Source: Hypsibius dujardini (lineage: Eukaryota; Tardigrada; Eutardigrada; Parachela; Hypsibiidae). Taken from it: a stretch of DNA of 62,504 nt. Below the pieces are notes generated by a model. That model saw only the letters and a list, made by a program, of their open reading frames with translations, was not told where the DNA came from and did not search any database. Both the position numbers and the translations under genes were made by a program. The DNA lies in the NCBI GenBank assembly GCA_001579985.1, contig LRSR01014748.1:1-62504 (forward strand), in the 5' to 3' direction. Position 1 is the first letter of the stretch; every line of letters begins with the position of its first letter. Below are positions 50,601 to 62,504 of the stretch, piece by piece.

Positions 50601-53600
50601 TGTCACCGATTCATTTTGGAGCACGTCCTTCGGAAAGATTTTTAACGTCTTGTTCATTGGGGATTGCTTATCAATGTTACAGGTCACTCTTGTTGAAATC
50701 CCTTCTCCCACAAATTTTGAACTCTTATAACTGCCTTAGACTAGTTTATCTGCTGGCACTCTCGGATCCATTTACTCATCTGGAATTTCTGATTTTGGGA
50801 GTTTAGCTATGTCTTCTTATAGATGTATACTGTTCGGTCAAATATTTTATCTATTTACAAAAATTTACTTTTTTAAAAAAACGTGGCTGTATCTTCCTGT
50901 GTGTGGATATTGTTCAGACTGAACATTTTTTCAATTCTTTTACAACCTCTTTGCGTCACAAAGTCTGCTCTTTTAGCTCCCCATTTTTTTCAACTACAGT
51001 AATCGTTTTTCTCCTAAGTGTTTGTTTAAACTTTGGATTGTGACAATTTTTAAATTAATTATAAAAATAAATGAAAGTTGCCCCCAAAATGCCCCCACGT
51101 CCACTCGCCTCCAATGTTCCTCGAGAGCAGTATTCTTCTAGTACGACGACATGCTCCAGCTCGATACAGGCGGCCATGAATTTGACGAGGTTCTCACAGA
51201 CGAACGTTCTGATCAACCGCACCTCCGAGCGTACTCCCGAAGTCAGCTCAACATGATCCACCATACACGGCCGAACCAGCACTTGGGCGCCCCGAAAGGT
51301 CGCCACAATGGTGCTGGTCTTCATCATGGACGCATTGGTTATCCTCGTGCCCTTGGAGTCGCGGGTCGATTTCTCCAGCGACATGGCGGACCGGATGCGT
51401 TTCTGTGCAAACTGAAGGATACCGGCTTGGACGACCATTTCCGTAGCCTTTTCTCCGTTCATCAGCTGAACACTGTGTTGGCCCGAGTTTATACTCCGGA
51501 GTGAGTTACTGCGCTGATGAATGTAAATGTCGACCCAGGCGGCGACCCAGTCGAGGTTGTTGATTTCTACGCGCCAAATGAGGAGACGATTTACGGCTAT
51601 GCCGAGAAAAACGGCCAAAATGATGGCGGCAATTGCTCCTCCGAGAGCGGCTCCCAAAACCCGGCGTGCTAAAGGAAGACCACACTTAAATAATCTACGC
51701 GAAATAAAGATCAAAAGTATTGTCAACGGGCATGGGTTATATAATGATCAATGAGATGGCTAAAAAACATGAGTACATTGATGGGTTTTGATAAATCTTT
51801 CATTATGGATCTATGGTATGATAGGATAGATCCATCGTACCATCGCGCGATGGATCTATGAACGGTCGAATCCTCGCGCCATTACACACTTTGAACCTTC
51901 GAGCCACCGCACGTACCATCGAATTATGGAAACACCGATGTACCCAATACAGTTACGATGATAGTTAGACCCATAGCTTACTCTCATGCACTGAATTCTT
52001 GCCTGAATTTCTAAAATTACGGTTGACGGACTCATGATCGTTTAATTTGCCCAACGGACCGACCCTACGGAATACAAACATTTCCATGCGTACTGCGTGC
52101 TGGTGTGCAATACCTTCTGCGATGCATTTCTGATCGCTCCCGTCGAAACCGCATTCAGGACGATTGGCGACAGGTCTGCCATCTGCACTGAGCCATCGCA
52201 CCGGCCTCAACGGTTCATAGTTCCCACGGTAGCCGTAATATTCCGCCACGACCTGTGTATGAAAATAATACCGATTTTGAAAAATGCATTAATCTGTTCG
52301 ATAGAATGTGCGCGGATTCTGTTATACGTCAAAAGTTAGCGTTCTGTTCTGCAATATACATTCGTCACAATTATGTAGATAAATCGACCAGTGCCATACT
52401 CACAACGAAGGGCTCGTAGACGTCGAAGCCAGTGTCTGCTGGATCGGTTTTGCTGTTATTTGTCGGTTGCATCTGCAGCAGTTGATAGTCTTCAAGCTTG
52501 TCGCCGTTTCCGTCGAGAAATATCATCCCGCTAGAACCTATATAAGGGACATACTGATCTGTATGCACAATATGATGTTTCGAATACTCTGTCAGAAATA
52601 GAGATAGCAAAAACAAAATAATATTAACTAATTAGCTTTTATTTGCCAAAACATTAGTTACTAACAAATTTCAGTTTAGTTTTCAACGCTACAACTTCTA
52701 GTCTTGTTTAAATCGAAAATACTTTTAGATTTTTTTAGTTTTACCCACTTAAATCTCATAAACTGAAATGTTGAGTTTTTTAGTCAACTAGACAAAACCT
52801 AAAGCCAAGAAAATAGTTACTAAACATTTTTAGTTTAGTTAGTTTAGTTGCCATGCCTGGTCAGAAAAATGTTCACACCATTTACCGTGTGATGCTACGC
52901 ACTTGTTAAATTGTAGGTGTTGTTGTTAAACAACTGACCGATGGCGATGGCATTATCGGGTGTGACATTCCCGCCCGCATCGACAACCATCTGCATCGCG
53001 GCGGCGTAGACGAGGACCGCGTCGTAGAAGCAGCGGGAGTAGTAATTAACCTCCAATGGAGGTGCTCGGCTATTGGTTTTCACACGCGCCCGCACTTGTG
53101 CCTCAAAGGCTTTGAAGCCGCGGTCCTTGGTGGTTTGTCGCAATGAGAGGATGAAAAGAGCACGGAACGCGGTTGAGGCCTCCTGATCGTAGATGTCATT
53201 GGTCTGCCAGCCGTATGAACCCTCTCCGATCCCTTGGAGCATGTCGGTCTTTAAGATGTCTACTGCGAAAAAGGCGTAGTCTCCGTTGCACATTCCGCGA
53301 CGCTGGGCTTGCACAAGAAACTGCCGCGTTTTCGGCACAGTCATCAGCAGAACAATTACTGAAAACAACACATGCACGGAGGGGAAAGCACTTGTGACGC
53401 AAACATCGTTACACCGTACGAGGAGCCGGCCTATATATAATCACCCCGTGTCTGTCCAAACAGCCTAGTCACTCCTAATCCCCGTATAGTAAAGCTTTTC
53501 ACATACTGTGTATATGGAGATGGCAAAACAAAATTAAACCAAAAAATTAAGCTAAAGCTAAACTAACGTTTTAGGGGCTAACGTTATACTTCTCCTTTTT

Positions 53601-55185
53601 TTAATTCTAAAAAATTAATATACAAGAAAAAACATTATGTGCGATTTTCAATTATGAGCCGAACTTTCTAGTGCAATATCACGTGATTCGTTACGCAGTA
53701 TTACCTCGAGCTGACACGGCTGCAATATCCAGCATGCTTTCGGCTACGCGAAAACTGAAGCCGTCCTTACTCTTGAATGGATACGACACTGGGGTCATTT
53801 TGGCATCTCGCATGAAATTAATCAGACCTGTAAGGACGCACAATATAATCGATTTGATGGATTAGCAATGACGTCCTCGCATATATGACTTTGCCATTGT
53901 AAATAACATTTATTCTACGCCTACACGTGTGGGGTGGAGAGAGGAACCGTTTCGAAAACCAAGGGGCAGCGTTATTCAAAATCTTTTGATAGCATTATTC
54001 TAAAGCACATTCGGGTTTTTGTAACCCTAAAATATTTCCGTTGACGCCAATGGGTTTTGAATGCCATCCCGGATCGGTTCTTTTCGGTGCTATAAATATT
54101 TTGCTCGGTCAAACAGAAAGCTGCACAAACAGTTTCCATGCTCTTGGTTACATAAGAAAAGCAGTGTTAGTGCATTTAGACTTACCGAAGATACAAGGTC
54201 CCCTCCTGAACGAATTTCAAACAATTATAAATAAACCATTATTCAACGGATTTTAATAATTAAGGTAATTAGATTAAGGTTTCTGTGGTTTAAAAAAATG
54301 TGAGTATAGTATTGTAATTGAAAACTAGGTGGCTGTTTGAATTGCAAGCGAATCTGTGGCACGAGAAGATCAAGCTTGTCTATCAATTTCTAAAAAGAAG
54401 TAAATTGTATATTATATTGTAATTGCAAATTATGTCGTCACAGTGCTTATGCCAGTTTTCCAGCCAATTCTTGTTTCACGGCCCGATCTAACCCTCCTCA
54501 TTTTATTTATTTTCCTTTATAAGCCTCCTTTGTGTTCTTACATAAGACTACCAATTTTCATGGACAAACCTTCGGCACTGAGTTTATAAAAAGTATTGAG
54601 CGGATCCTCCTCCGACAATATGAAAACCGTTCTCCAACGAAACCGGTCGCAAATCGACTTGAAAAAGGTCCACTGCGTAAAAGTATTATATCCGGTTCTT
54701 GTGACATACGGCCACATGCCTGACGCGTCTAAAAGGTTCCCTGCTCCCGTGATCAAGGCGACCGAGTAGAAAGTAGTCAACCTAGCCACTGCAATCAAGT
54801 CACTCGTACAGGCAGGTCCGAGGATGACTGAAGCGTTATTAACGACAATGGCTGTAGCGGTCTGGCCAAGCGCCCCTGTCTCCGAGCAGTCCCCGTCGTA
54901 GATGCTGAGGATGAGGTTGAATCGAATGTTGTAGTCACGTAGAGCCCTCTCAACAGCCATATCGATGGCCGGACCCATTTTATAGTAGTCGTACGGGAGA
55001 GTGCCCACGCTGGACAACACCACGCCCATCTGCACGACTACGGGAGGGGTGGTAAAACTGCGTGCCCGAGTCGTGATAATGTCGACCGAATCAACCGACT
55101 GTTGGACAGCTGCTACAGGGACCTGGAAGCATCCTGCAGATAAGAAAATGATTCCAACTACTGGGCAGAGAGTTGCACGATGCAT
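47630..55185 (-). CDS. Receptor guanylate cyclase (natriuretic-peptide-receptor type), complete
   Basis: Single-pass receptor making cGMP from GTP. Fourteen minus-strand exons: 55185-54552, 53827-53705, 53358-52903, 52537-52404, 52252-52114, 51668-51109, 50627-50249, 49719-49551, 49488-49333, 49267-49111, 48973-48763, 48666-48618, 47948-47899 and 47817-47630, for 1134 residues. Order: signal peptide (1 to about 29), ANF-receptor ectodomain (to about 490), one membrane span ([17 protein letters not shown], about 505-521), and a kinase-homology domain with KLGDYGL but no HRD aspartate. A coiled coil ([20 protein letters not shown]) and the catalytic domain follow. Metal and substrate residues are intact: [31 protein letters not shown]. 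Exon 6 (GAG|GCGAGT) and exon 9 (CCGAA|GCAAGT) appear to use GC donors. The exon 1 end is chosen by phase and is the least certain. Confidence 0.93.
48011..48400. repeat. Fold-back repeat with GTCC/GGAC arms in a cyclase intron
   Basis: Plus-strand (GTCC)n around 48160-48190 faces GGAC-rich units at about 48193-48300. Outside these, GCGAGGCCCAATAGAACC (48020) faces TACTATTGGGCCCCAAAAGG (48331), followed by a poly-G run. The whole reads as an imperfect inverted element inside intron 12 of the cyclase. Confidence 0.6.
52640..52870. repeat. AT-rich dispersed repeat (TTTAGTTTAGTT...GCCAT)
   Basis: TTTAGTTTAGTTAGTTTAGT then TGCCATGC near 52850. Similar AT-rich text next to GCCAT or ATGGC occurs at about 53518-53600 (reverse orientation) and 57045-57205 (TAGTTTTGCCATCCCCAATC). 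This suggests a dispersed family within cyclase introns and spacers. Confidence 0.45.
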
Positions 55186-55351
55186 CGTTGTTTGTAAACA
55201 AGCCGACACAGCTGAAATCCAATCAAAAGCATCACGGGAGATAGAGAATGAGGTGGTTGAAGAATTAGTGCCTTCGGGTGTAACAGAATGTGTATATTTT
55301 TCAAAGCAAGATTTGAGCGAGTTAGGACCATTGGTATTACGTGAATTTTAT

Positions 55352-55630
55352 TACTGTACGCTCCCGATCTCAAGGGTCGATTTTGAGTCCGGCCCGAAAA
55401 CACGTTCCGTCACTCGCTTGGTTGCTCATTCAGATTCACTTAAACTGTATTGACTTGCAAATTTTGAAACCGAAATCATCATTTCAATCAAGCAAGGTAG
55501 CATAGCCTGTCAGGCAAAACCCGACGGGCCGATCACAGGCAAGTGAACGGAGTTGAAGGATCCGCTCAAGCTTGATGTGAACCAGCGGGGGTGGGGCACA
55601 ATCGACCCTTGAGATCGGGAGCGTACAGTA
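55352..55630. mobile_element. MITE with perfect 31-bp inverted ends (279 bp)
   Basis: The left end 55352-55382 (TACTGTACGCTCCCGATCTC onward) and right end 55600-55630 are exact inverted repeats over 31 bases. TA at both borders fits a Tc1/mariner-type target duplication. The interior has no transposase. Confidence 0.88.
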
Positions 55631-56124
55631 TGATTACACACACGTACGAAAAAAGGGACGCGGGGGAGTATCTCATCAGACAAACTGTACTTGACGTCTT
55701 GTCCCTTCAGGGTTGTTTACATGTAACGTGTTTGGATTTAAAAAATATTAATTAAATTCAAATCCACCGGCAAAATTCATGAAAACAAAAAACTTATTTT
55801 GTGTGAAAGAAACGGAATATCTGCAATATTTCAAATTAGGTTGTAAAAAATTTTTTGGTATGTACGGTATAGTCAATTTAGGGATATAACATCAAAATAC
55901 GCTGTGAAATATCAATTTCTAATTCTGACTTTTTGTGACTTTACTCTAAATAAAGCAACAACGTCTTCTGCTTAAAGAAAAAGTCCTCTGTCTGAGCCAT
56001 TTAAAGTAAATTTAAACTGTAATTAGACAATACTACGTCCCTTGAAATTTTAAAATGTCCTCCAAATTTTGTTCCCAATTCCAACATCCGTAGATTTGAT
56101 TTTCGATTTAATTCTACGTTACAG

Positions 56125-56458
56125 ACAGCCGAAGTCGGAGATACGATTCCAGACGGGGACATTGCTAAACGGACAGCCAGAAAGTCCGGCGGTTATTGAT
56201 GAAACCTTGGCTAGAGATGGTTATATTTTGAGACAGAATGTCCTGGGACGATTTGTCGAGGGCCTGGAATGCCACGCCTGGCGCCACGGCAGCAATATGT
56301 TGCAATTAATTCATCCAAGAGGGAGTAAACGTAGGCAACATGTTAGACACCGACATTCTCAAGGGGATTCGGGAGGGAGTCGTATGATCAGTAGTCGATA
56401 CCATTTCTTCACTGCGTTCCTGCCGTCAATGCAGCCCACGAACGGGGCCCTGCTCTAA
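56125..56458 (+). other. Unrecognised open segment, possible exon
   Basis: After a TTACAG acceptor-like site at 56119-56124 a plus-strand frame stays open for about 111 codons to TAA/TAG near 56458 (for example ESPAVIDETLARDGYILRQN and RFVEGLECHAWRHG). No family, start or partner exon was recognised. It could be a fragment of a transferred or decayed gene. Confidence 0.25.
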
Positions 56459-57503
56459 AATGTTCGGTGGCGGGACAAGTGAAGAATCGTGAATAATATA
56501 TTGATGAAATGGAGGCTAATTACTCCTCCCTCTTTTTTATTGACCCCGTCCGTTTTCATGGCGCAGCCGTTGCGGCTGTCAAAATTTAAAAATAGTGAAT
56601 CAAAAACAAACCGTAAGTAAACCTTTCTAAAACGCCCATAGATTCATTAGCACATTTTTCAATCAAGTTCTAGTGGACGGCAAAAACTAAAATTAGCCTA
56701 ATAATCAGCTTTTTTAGGCGAAATTAATTGACTTAGGGAACATCCGTTAATGACGTCAGTAATTTTTATGAGGCGACTCGACACCCTCTCCCCTAACGTC
56801 AGAGTTTGTCAGAATTTTTTTAACACCCCCTAGATCTTCAGTTTCTGACGTCAGACACCAAAGACCCCTTCCATTACAGAAAAAAACGTGAAATGTATCT
56901 TTATCATTCCAAATCAGGCCTGTCCCCAAATCAAGACGCCGGCCTACCCCCATACCGTACAGTCAGAGTTCGTCAGGTATTTTTCGCTCCCTATCCCCTA
57001 ATCAATACTGACATCATTAATGGATGTTCCCTTTTTTAAATTTTGTTTCAGTTTTAGTTTTTGTCAAGTTAAATTTTTAATAACCAGTACTTGTAGTTCA
57101 GTTTTTTTAGTCAAACAGGAAAACTACAAACAAGACATTAGTCACTAAAATTTTCGCTTAGTTGCAGCTTATTTTTTGTAGTTTGGTTTAGTTTTGCCAT
57201 CCCCAATCTCTCCGCAAAAGGAGTACAAACCTAAACATTTTATTTCATTTAATGTTGGCATTATATTTATCGACGTCTCAGATGAATATACGAGCAATGA
57301 TGCCACGCAGTGGAAACGAGCGTGATATAAGTGCAGTTTTGCTATTGCAGGAAAAAGGCGCTTGTGAAATGAGACCGAACGATTCGCACGTGGAAACAAG
57401 AAGAACCAAAACTGAAAGTAAGCAAGTTATTAATTCTCCTTTTTGGGCGCGATATCAAAGTGATGCATCTGTCGGCTGTTAAGAAATACCCGGCTCGCTC
57501 GAG

Positions 57504-60500
57504 CTATTTTTGAACGGTGGTTCCCACCGATTGATTCCCATCCGACTGGTTCGTGCCGAGGAGCCAGAAGGTCATGAGGGTGCCCTTGCCCTTGACGGGG
57601 ACCTCGCCGCGCAGTTCCATGTGGAAGCCTCCCAGAAAGGCCAGAATACTTTGTGTCGTTTGAGTCATTTGAATTTTCATTGCTAGAATGATAAAACATA
57701 TGCTAGAATTACAGGCGGTTAAAACGTGAGAGGAATAGTAAACTGGTTGCGCTTACGTTCCCCGGTGGACTCCATTCGTGATGCTACGTTGACGGTATCC
57801 CCGAATCTAGATCACAGAAAAACATTTGTTATATCAAAATAAAGCTCACTTTATGTAACAGAAAAGAGCTAGCATTTATTTTTTGGAAGCTCACGGGTGA
57901 AAAAAACAAAGGATCATTGCAAGTTTTTCCACACTCGAGACGATTTTCAGAAGGGGACCCTATAATGTGCCCGATTAATTTTTTTAACAAAGCTATAAGT
58001 ATGCTGATTTTCAAAATGCTTGTTATCGGTCAAGATATGAAAACTTTTTTCGGCAGAACTTCGAAGTTGGGAAATACTGAAAGATTCCATTTTCCTTGAG
58101 TTTGAATGTAAAAACTTCAAATTTGCAGAATAATTTATTTGAATGAATTTTGATACTAACCATTTTAAGAATCAATTTCAAATTTTTTGGCATTTGCAGA
58201 ATTTTGGATGTCAGGGGGCGGAGCTATGCATCATTTTTGGAAAGTACTAGGAACCTGTAGCTCCGCCCGCTGACGCCAAAAAAAAGATTCTGCTGATGGC
58301 AATCGATTTCAAATTGAATTTTGAGAAATACTAAGTCAAATTTGTCGAAATTTAACATTTTCCCATTTGCTGCATTTTCCAAAAACTGCAACAAAATCAT
58401 AGCGAATTTACTGGGCCTTTATCGCCAACGGCGAAACCATACACATTTCTGCGAGCAGAACTGCAAGTTCAAATCGTTTGGCGATCCGCCTGCGATTAAT
58501 CACGCGAACTTCGCCCCGCTACAGTCACCCAAATCAGATGGCCGAACAAACGGGACTTATGTTTTTAAAATGTCTGTTTACCAGTGCTTCCATTAAAATG
58601 AAAGCCACTGAAAGTGTGGAGACAGGTAAAAAGTTTCGGGCTAGGGACCCAGGCGGCTGAATCCAGGTCTCAGCCGCTCCAGCCATCTAATAAACTTTTC
58701 GTATTTTATCTCTCGTTAAGTTCTTTTGCTGTTTGGCGAAGGAAAGTTCACTACATACCCTATCCGAGTATATGATGGGTGAGGTCACAAATCAACGAAG
58801 GCCAGCACGGCATCACATGTTTACGAAGCTACACACGGTGGGAGAACTTCTTTTAGAGATCGGATCTTCCAACAAAAACTTCCTCTTCATGCATTAAGTA
58901 ATTCCAATTACATAGCACCGTCGAATAGTCCATCACCCTCCTCAAATGTTCGATGCTGGCGGACAATAGATTTGTAGGTGGAACACCATTGAAAATCTTA
59001 AAGGAGATGGTCGTAGCAGAGTAAAAAACACATTTACATGTGCAACAGCTCATTGCGTGACTCAGCTACTAAAAGTGGCCTAGGTTCGCTCGCCCCTATT
59101 ACCTTGCCCCAATCTCAGGCTGACCTAGATTGTTTATTTCTAATTCAGCATTCGCCCCTTTACACTTTTACATTAACAGAATGTTTTTGTCTCCTCTTAT
59201 CTTGTTTAAAAAACCAAGTGACATTACTTATATAGGAGCCCTCCTATTTAAAATTCCGCCAAAATTAAATGGCCGAAGTTGCCGGAATAAAGTATTTTTT
59301 TTAAAATATACAGAATATGTTAGTATTCATACTGGTAAAAACTGCCGCTGTTCAAGCCACAGAAATATGCATGATTATTTTTTGCAAGCGCTTAAATCAA
59401 GCAATCAGGCATTACTGGAACGTCCTAATTTTTTCCTGCCAAGATCAGAGCTTGTTAGCAGATGAAAATTGTTTTTAACTTACCTATTTAGCGCACAATT
59501 CATAAAACAAATTCAAGGAGATTGGCGTGGCACCTACCGTTCCGACCCCTTGTGAGACATTCTCTGAAAATTCTCCCAAGTTAGGGCAAATGTTTGGTGT
59601 CCAACTTATAATAAAAATCGTTAAGTTTTACTGTTTTTGTTGAAGGAACAGACGATTAGTTGTGTAGCAGGCATTTTTATACAATAGCACAATATCATTA
59701 GAAGTCGGGAACTTCAACTTTTGCACTTACAAGCAGTAGCGTGGTGTAGCTATTCCCACAACTCCCGCCACGCAGGGCCCTATTTGCGATGGAGACAATG
59801 GTTAAATAAAATGTATGTACAAGTAAACTTTAATCGCAATCTATTTGCTAAGGTGAAGAAGTACCGGAATTCAGGCCGATCCGTAGTTGAAGGACCTTCT
59901 CCGGCATGTGACGCACTTTAAACGTTGACATCGCGCTGCGGAGAGTTAATGCTAATTTGGCTATTTCCGCGGCGTGGTGCTGACCGTTGCGTCTCGGCAA
60001 ACCGGACACGATGACGTAGCAGTCGCCGATGGTCTCCACTTTGTACGCGTCAAATTGAAGAATAATTTCGTCAAACTTAATGGGAGAGAGTAAACATAAC
60101 AGTACAGATTAGGAATGCGTTTGAAATATTCATTTATATGGGGCATTTTATTCAACTCAAATGGGACACATTCATTGTGTATATTCATTGTATAGTATGT
60201 ATGTGTAGTATTCATTGTATAGTTCCTACGTTTTTTGGCTCTTGTTAATGAAAAATTTACGGAAACAGGCGCTGCTTTTCAATAGAGACTTTTCCCCAAA
60301 CATTGCACATACATATTTTTTATAGTTCATTTTCTCCTAGGCATTTCTGGTCATGTGCAGTATTCAAAATCACAAAGCCCTACCTATAGATCAAATTCAA
60401 AATTCAAAAATTCAAAAGAGAAAGAGAAAAAAAATGGAAAATAATTAGCTTTGGGATGAGATTGGAAAATTCTTCTGCGAGATTGCGGTGTCACAGTACG

Positions 60501-62504
60501 ATCCCAAATCACTTTCAGGTATAGTAATTTCTTAATAAAACTTCTAAAATGCACGATTGGACTTATTGGCAGCACAAATGATGAGACTTAACTCTGAAAA
60601 ACTTCCCAGTTGGTATCAGATTTAATCGAAAGTGTAAAACAGTGTGAAACAATGTATTAAGATTCGAGGCTTGTACTAAGGTTTGTCTATTACAAATACC
60701 GGTAAATTATTGTCCCAAAATGGAATGACAATGTTGCATAATGCGAATTGCTTATGTCGTGAGTTTCTCATTGCTTTCTTACCGTTCATTAAGGTAACGA
60801 TGTCCGTGGGACTGCTGGCCGAAGACAAAGTGGTGAACTCAACGATATCACCAAAATAAATCGTCACGTTGTCGTAAAGCTCTGGTGGAATGGATTCGCC
60901 GCGTTTCAGCTGCTCCGCAATCGGCCTGAAAACAAAAACAAATCTTGACCTTGCAACATAATCAGTTTAGATAATCAAATGACTGGTAAAAAGCAAAACT
61001 TGCTTCGGCAGGATTGAGTACAAAAGTTGATCCGTCTTTTTCTTCTCATCCACCAGAGCCTGCGTCTTTTCCTCCACGGACGTTTCAAGGTTCAGCGCAT
61101 GCTGCTCCATCCGTTCAATTAACATATCGATGATGTTATTTTTTTCATGGCCGCTAGACCTGAAACAGAGAACCCAAAAATAGAAAAATTAATTTGAGAC
61201 TTACGTACAACGTAGCGTACTTTGATAGTTGTCGGAGATAACTGCGAATCTGGGCGAACTTCAATCGTTCCGCAGGACTCTCCGCCCAACACGACGTCAT
61301 TATGAAGTTGATTTCTTGCGGACAGTTTGCACCGGTAACAGTCGGCCGAAACGGCGGTCTCTCGCCCTTTTCCACCTTTCTTATGATTTCTGCAGCCACC
61401 ACAATTCAAAAGATTGCACCAATCACGATGCATTCACGTGACTGAACAAGTTTCAAAGGCTCGGAACTATATTAAAAAAGTTAAAAGTTTTTATTCCGAA
61501 AGAGAAAATGTGTGATTCATTCCCTGTGATAATATACGGAGTGCATTTTGAATCACCCTAACATAATTTCAACATCACGTCATTTGTGAATCACGCTACT
61601 TCACGGCGTAAAGTTGGGAAAGATCCAATCATTTTCTTCACAAGTTATGCCCCTTTTCGTGAGTAAAAATCGGCCTCTCGATCTTCATTCATGAGATCCA
61701 AGATCCGTTCATATTTTATTTAATGCGCCTGTATATCGGTCATTGAATATATCCGTTACAAAAATTAATGCGCGAGAGCGTGATACACATGTGGCAGCAA
61801 TTTTGTCTGGACCGAGTTTGAGCCACCTGATTTTGCTGGCATCGTGGCTCGAACTCGGTTCGGACAAAATTGCTGCCACATGTGTATAGAGCGTGAATTA
61901 AGGGCGACGGGAAGTTGGAATTGAGTTGGAATGATTCCAATCACACGAGCCCTACCATCACAGATAGAAATTTACAAGATGTGGGTGAACAAATTCACTA
62001 TGAGTATCGAAAAATAGAAGACTCTTCCAAGGTGTAATTGCAATCGCGAGGAAGAAAAGTTAAGAAGATTCAGTCCCTGAAGCTGGCCTTGTGGCGTAAC
62101 CCTTCTGGGCATAATTATTTCTAAAAACATAAGAGATTTATTTTTGATTCAATCAAGAAAATCAGATTTTTTAATTGTTTTGGCTAGACCTGTATTATCA
62201 CTGACGTCTCAGATCGATGGTGTTCAGACATGAAGACAATGGCAACACACTCGGTTAATTACCTTCGACATTGAGGTCATTCATGAAGTATGGCGATTCC
62301 TTGAGTACAATCTCCTGGAGGACGATGGCGAACGAAAAGGCGTCGCCTTCCTGAGAGCCTCGAAGAAATCCATTCTGCCCGGTGGATCGTAAATGCTCCG
62401 GTGCGGTCCACAACAGCTCCTGTTTCTGTATCTTCGCCAGGCTTTCGTTGTAAAAGGAAGACAAACCATAATCACCGAGTTTCAGCACAAAACGCTTGTC
62501 GATT
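57504..62504 (-). CDS. Second receptor guanylate cyclase, 3' part, possibly broken
   Basis: Tandem paralog of the gene at 47630-55185, running off the right edge. Minus-strand exons: >62504-62263 (end of kinase-homology domain, [12 protein letters not shown]), 61389-61221, 61159-61004 (coiled coil), 60925-60783, 60075-59865, 59779-59731, 57806-57757 and 57682-57504. Seven of these match the paralog in boundary position and mostly in length (169, 156, 211, 49 and 50 bases), including a CCGAA|GCAAGT donor. Catalytic motifs [16 protein letters not shown] and [10 protein letters not shown] are intact. The exon 60925-60783 ends 14 bases earlier (AAC G|GTAAGA) than its paralog, losing DLYVQ codons. 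This leaves phase 1 against a phase-0 acceptor. Either a 14-base microexon was missed or this copy is frameshifted. The C-terminal tail differs from the paralog. Confidence 0.85.
58150..59566. mobile_element. Diverged copy of the 744-bp fold-back family in a cyclase intron
   Basis: The centre at about 58240 has CAGGGGGCGGAGCTATGCAT facing TGTAGCTCCGCCCGCTGACG. The right end (GGAGATTGGCGTGGCACCTA then CGTTCC and CCCCTTGT at 59559) matches the right end of the 38529-39272 element. The stretch 58340-59380 looks like extra sequence within the copy. Confidence 0.6.
61775..61896. mobile_element. Hairpin element with 44-bp arms and flanking direct repeat
   Basis: Arms 61783-61826 and 61844-61887 are reverse complements with about three mismatches (ATACACATGTGGCAGCAATT onward), separated by 17 bases. 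AGAGCGTGA borders the element on both sides, which looks like a target duplication of 8-9 bases. Confidence 0.75.

Larger units (their letters stand above)
55186..57503. other. Spacer between the two tandem cyclase genes
   Basis: Contains the MITE 55352-55630, an unrecognised open segment at 56125-56458 and part of the TTTAGTTT repeat family. It should include the promoter of the upstream cyclase gene near 55200-55350, but no TATA box was found. Confidence 0.55.

Noticed and set aside
54542-54552. Strong GTAAGA donor at 54541 for cyclase exon 1
   Set aside because: It leaves a phase that runs into a stop after the next acceptor. The GTAGTC donor ten bases upstream keeps the frame through the whole gene.

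Overview
The window is nuclear DNA of an animal. Every large gene is split by short spliceosomal introns (about 50 bp to 2 kb), and the proteins are metazoan: MIOS of GATOR2, CDK11, exonuclease V, a PHF7/G2E3-type protein, a TLDc protein, receptor guanylate cyclases, a sulfakinin-type neuropeptide precursor, a peritrophin-A chitin-binding protein and a CS-alpha-beta defensin-like peptide. The sulfakinin, chitin-binding and defensin genes point to an ecdysozoan. A tardigrade is my preferred guess, but that is inference. All exon boundaries given here were read by eye from splice signals, reading-frame phase and remembered family patterns. No alignment was run.

Left half (1-33 kb): conserved housekeeping genes, many tetranucleotide (GTCT/CAGA)n arrays. 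Order: 3' part of alanine aminotransferase (152-2260, +); sulfakinin precursor (4958-5353, -); a decayed secreted-protein gene (8236-8958, -); PHF7/G2E3-like gene (10274-14353, -) divergent from MIOS (14996-20998, +); EXO5 (21544-23627, -) convergent with MIOS and divergent from CDK11 (23995-28786, +); a TLDc-domain gene (30600-32658, -).

Right half (33-62.5 kb): lineage-restricted or duplicated genes among fold-back and miniature inverted-repeat elements. It holds two paralogous single-exon genes of unknown family (34059-34628 and 39562-40143, -) with a nearly identical core; a chitin-binding secreted protein (42232-42916, +); one signal-peptide exon followed by two interchangeable defensin-like terminal exons (43584-45066, +); a broken GPCR (about 46086-46399, +); a complete receptor guanylate cyclase (47630-55185, -); and the 3' two thirds of a tandem paralog (57504 to window end, -).

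The most interesting signals are: the possible mutually exclusive defensin cassettes; the gene pair with an apparent conversion tract; a Mutator-like element with 9-bp target duplications and a remnant of a ZSWIM/MULE-like N-terminal domain; a fold-back family at three loci; two GC-AG introns in the cyclase gene, one conserved in the paralog; and a lesion at a splice junction in the catalytic domain of the second cyclase.
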